Below the pieces are notes generated by a model, which worked only from the letters and a program-made list of their open reading frames with translations, did no database searches and was not told the DNA's origin. Below are positions 62,225 through 64,000 of a stretch of DNA of 64,000 nucleotides, piece by piece. Positions within the stretch are counted from its first letter, which is position 1, and each line of letters begins with the position of its first letter. Made by a program: the position numbers and the translations under genes. This stretch comes from Alphaproteobacteria bacterium (GTDB lineage Bacteria > Pseudomonadota > Alphaproteobacteria > Micropepsales > Micropepsaceae), in the NCBI GenBank assembly GCA_021325375.1, contig JAJPHG010000007.1, positions 186,001-250,000 of the forward strand, written 5' to 3'.

Positions 62225-64000
62225 TCACATACCGAGACGGTCGGCGGGATCGAGCGGCGTCTGCCGCACGGAGTTACGAACCTGCTGATCGAAACCCGGT
62301 TGGATCGGCGGCCCTGTATCGTCATTGGCGTCATCCAGCTCGAACTCCTGGGCAGGATCTGGCGGCGTTGGTGCGATGTCTTCGTGCTCGGGTAGCTCCG
62401 GCTCGCGCCTTGGCCCGCCATTGGCGGGATCGGCCTCAGTGTCTGAGCTTGGTGCCGCGATCAGATGCACCCAGGCGCCAGCTGTGGGTCCGTTGGGCAA
62501 GGATGGATTGGGGCGCGAAGCGCCAAGCGTCGGCAGCCGGGGCGGAGGAAGAATGCGCTCGTTCAAGCGCCGATCCTGGAAATAGCGAACCTTCTTGGCC
62601 CGTATCGGTGGACAACCCGATATCAGGACAATTTCATCGGATGTCGGAAGCTGCATGATCTCGCCGGCCGTCAGCAATGGTCGGGCGGTTTCCTGTCGCG
62701 ATACCATCAAATGGCCCAGCCACGGACTGAGACGATGCCCGGCATAGTTCTTCATCGCGCGCAACTCGGTGGCGACGCCAAGCGCATCGGAGACGCGCTT
62801 TGCCGTGCGCTCGTCGTTGGTCGCGAAGCTCACGCGCACATGACAATTATCGAGAATGGAATTGTTCTGCCCATAGGCTTTCTCGATCTGATTGAGGGAC
62901 TGCGCGATCAGAAAGGATTTGAGGCCATATCCCGCCATGAACGACAGGGTCGACTCGAAGAAATCCAGCCGACCCAGCGCGGGAAATTCATCAAGCATCA
63001 GGAGCAAGCGGTGCTTGCGTCTGTCGGATTCGAGTTCTTCCGTAAGGCGCCGCCCGATCTGGTTGAGGATCAGGCGGATCAGCGGCTTAGTCCTCGAAAT
63101 GTCGGACGGCGGCACCACGAGATAGAGCGTTAGCGGTCTGTCGCTCTCTACGAGATCAGCGATGCGCCAATCGCATTGCCGGGTAACCTTCGCAACGACG
63201 GGATCGCGATAGAGGCCCAGGAAGCTCATGGCGGTGGAAAGCACGCCCGATCTTTCATTCTCCGATTTGTTGAGCAGTTCGCGCGCTGCGCTCGCGACGA
63301 CGGGATGAACACCCCCATGACCCAGATGCGGCGTGTTCATCATTGCCCAAAGGGTCTTTTCGATGGTGCGCCGCGGGTCGGATAGGAAGTTGGCGACCCC
63401 GGCCAGTGTTTTGTCCTCCTCGGCGTAAAGAACGTGCAGGATCGTGCCAACGAGCAGAGCGTGACTGGTCTTTTCCCAGTGGTTTCGTCTCTCCAAGGCG
63501 CCTTCGGGATCGACAAGCACGTCTGCGATATTCTGTACGTCGCGTACTTCGCGCTCACCGCGGCGAACTTCCATCAATGGATTGTAGGCGGTACTTGCGG
63601 TGTTGGTGGGGTCGAACAGCAGCACGCGGCCGAAACGCGCGCGCCAGCCCGCGGTCAGAGTCCAATTCTCACCCTTGATGTCGTGCACGATAGCCGAGCC
63701 CGGCCAAGTCAGAAGCGTCGGAATCACGAGACCGACACCCTTGCCGCTCCTGGTCGGCGCGAAACACAGAACGTGTTCGGGACCGTCGTGGCGCAGATAG
63801 CTTCCTTGCCAGCGGCCTAGCATTACGCCGTCGGGATGTAGCAAATCCGCGCCGCGGACTTCCTGAGCCGTCGCCCAACGCGCAGACCCATAGGTGATCG
63901 CGTGCTTTGCTTCACGGGCGCGCCATACCGACATGGCGATTGCGACGGCGAAGGCTGCGATGCCACCCGCGCCGGCGATATATCCACCTTCGACAAAAAT
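62225..64000 (-). CDS. traG: type IV coupling protein TraG (VirD4-like), 5' end outside window
   Basis: Coupling ATPase that brings the relaxase-DNA complex to the Trb channel. Walker A is APTRSGKGVGLVIPTLL, Walker B is LLLMLDEFPALGRLDFF, and the C-terminus carries an acidic Pro-rich tail. The 569-residue piece from an ATG at 63934 is not the full protein: the frame stays open to base 64000, adding a hydrophobic stretch (GAGGIAAFAVAIA) that should be part of the N-terminal membrane anchor. About 60-90 residues are probably missing. Confidence 0.94.
   Translation of the reverse strand: MFVEGGYIAGAGGIAAFAVAIAMSVWRAREAKHAITYGSARWATAQEVRGADLLHPDGVMLGRWQGSYLRHDGPEHVLCFAPTRSGKGVGLVIPTLLTWPGSAIVHDIKGENWTLTAGWRARFGRVLLFDPTNTASTAYNPLMEVRRGEREVRDVQNIADVLVDPEGALERRNHWEKTSHALLVGTILHVLYAEEDKTLAGVANFLSDPRRTIEKTLWAMMNTPHLGHGGVHPVVASAARELLNKSENERSGVLSTAMSFLGLYRDPVVAKVTRQCDWRIADLVESDRPLTLYLVVPPSDISRTKPLIRLILNQIGRRLTEELESDRRKHRLLLMLDEFPALGRLDFFESTLSFMAGYGLKSFLIAQSLNQIEKAYGQNNSILDNCHVRVSFATNDERTAKRVSDALGVATELRAMKNYAGHRLSPWLGHLMVSRQETARPLLTAGEIMQLPTSDEIVLISGCPPIRAKKVRYFQDRRLNERILPPPRLPTLGASRPNPSLPNGPTAGAWVHLIAAPSSDTEADPANGGPRREPELPEHEDIAPTPPDPAQEFELDDANDDTGPPIQPGFDQQVRNSVRQTPLDPADRLGM

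Noticed and set aside
1..64000. tRNA, rRNA, CRISPR array, insertion sequence or defence system
   Set aside because: I scanned for cloverleaf-like ends, regularly spaced repeats, transposase motifs and common defence proteins and saw none that I could support.

Overview
The window looks like chromosomal DNA of a high-GC alphaproteobacterium. The taxon is inferred from the alphaproteobacterial-style trb/TrbK-alt/DUF2274 conjugation module, the DUF1275, HWE-kinase and winged-helix-ATPase regulator families, and the base composition. I cannot name the genus. No tRNA, rRNA, CRISPR array or insertion sequence was recognised.

Bases 1-6137 look like ordinary core genome. They hold the 3' part of a phosphomannomutase/phosphoglucomutase, a duplicated MazG-like protein with cysteine knuckles, a CDGSH iron-sulfur protein, an Ada-type methyltransferase that overlaps a 2OG-Fe(II) oxygenase gene, a TauE/SafE permease and dusA. 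A tyrosine integrase starts about 110 bases from the 5' end of dusA and diverges from it. This is the known arrangement for elements that insert in the 5' end of dusA. The far end of the window (52.1-64 kb) is a complete Trb mating-pair module, copG and traG, with traG running off the edge. I therefore read about 6.1 kb to beyond 64 kb as one integrative and conjugative element (ICE) whose right end lies outside the window.

The cargo falls into blocks. (1) 8.2-14.8 kb: an acyl-CoA catabolic operon (acyl-CoA dehydrogenase, enoyl-CoA hydratase, CaiB-type CoA transferase, YWTD beta-propeller, 3-hydroxyacyl-CoA dehydrogenase) followed directly by a type II NADH dehydrogenase. (2) 15.0-18.9 kb: DUF1275 membrane protein, Dps and OsmC (oxidative stress), an orphan HWE-type kinase and an AraC regulator. 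(3) 19.3-25.6 kb: acetoacetate-decarboxylase-family gene, AraC regulator and a ytcA-mdtN-mdtO-mdtP-like efflux operon. (4) 25.8-31.6 kb: a C-terminally short winged-helix/ATPase regulator, a small membrane protein, and a triple-Y sensor kinase with its NarL-type response regulator. (5) 31.7-35.7 kb: cyoABCD, a cytochrome bo3 quinol oxidase. (6) 35.9-41.8 kb: two divergent large winged-helix/ATPase regulators. (7) 42.0-49.7 kb: tautomerase, patatin-like lipoprotein, NTF2-like protein, aldehyde dehydrogenase, LysR regulator and membrane-bound PQQ glucose dehydrogenase. (8) 49.7-52.1 kb: a second AraC regulator, almost a copy of the one at 17.9 kb, and a LysR gene that abuts the trb operon.

Read together, the cargo carries two quinone-reducing dehydrogenases (NDH-2 and PQQ glucose dehydrogenase) and a quinol oxidase (Cyo), which could act as a transferable short respiratory chain. 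It also carries beta-oxidation-like enzymes, multidrug efflux and an unusually high density of regulators. The most notable structural feature is a 98-bp tract with only three mismatches shared, in inverted orientation, by the two AraC genes about 32 kb apart.
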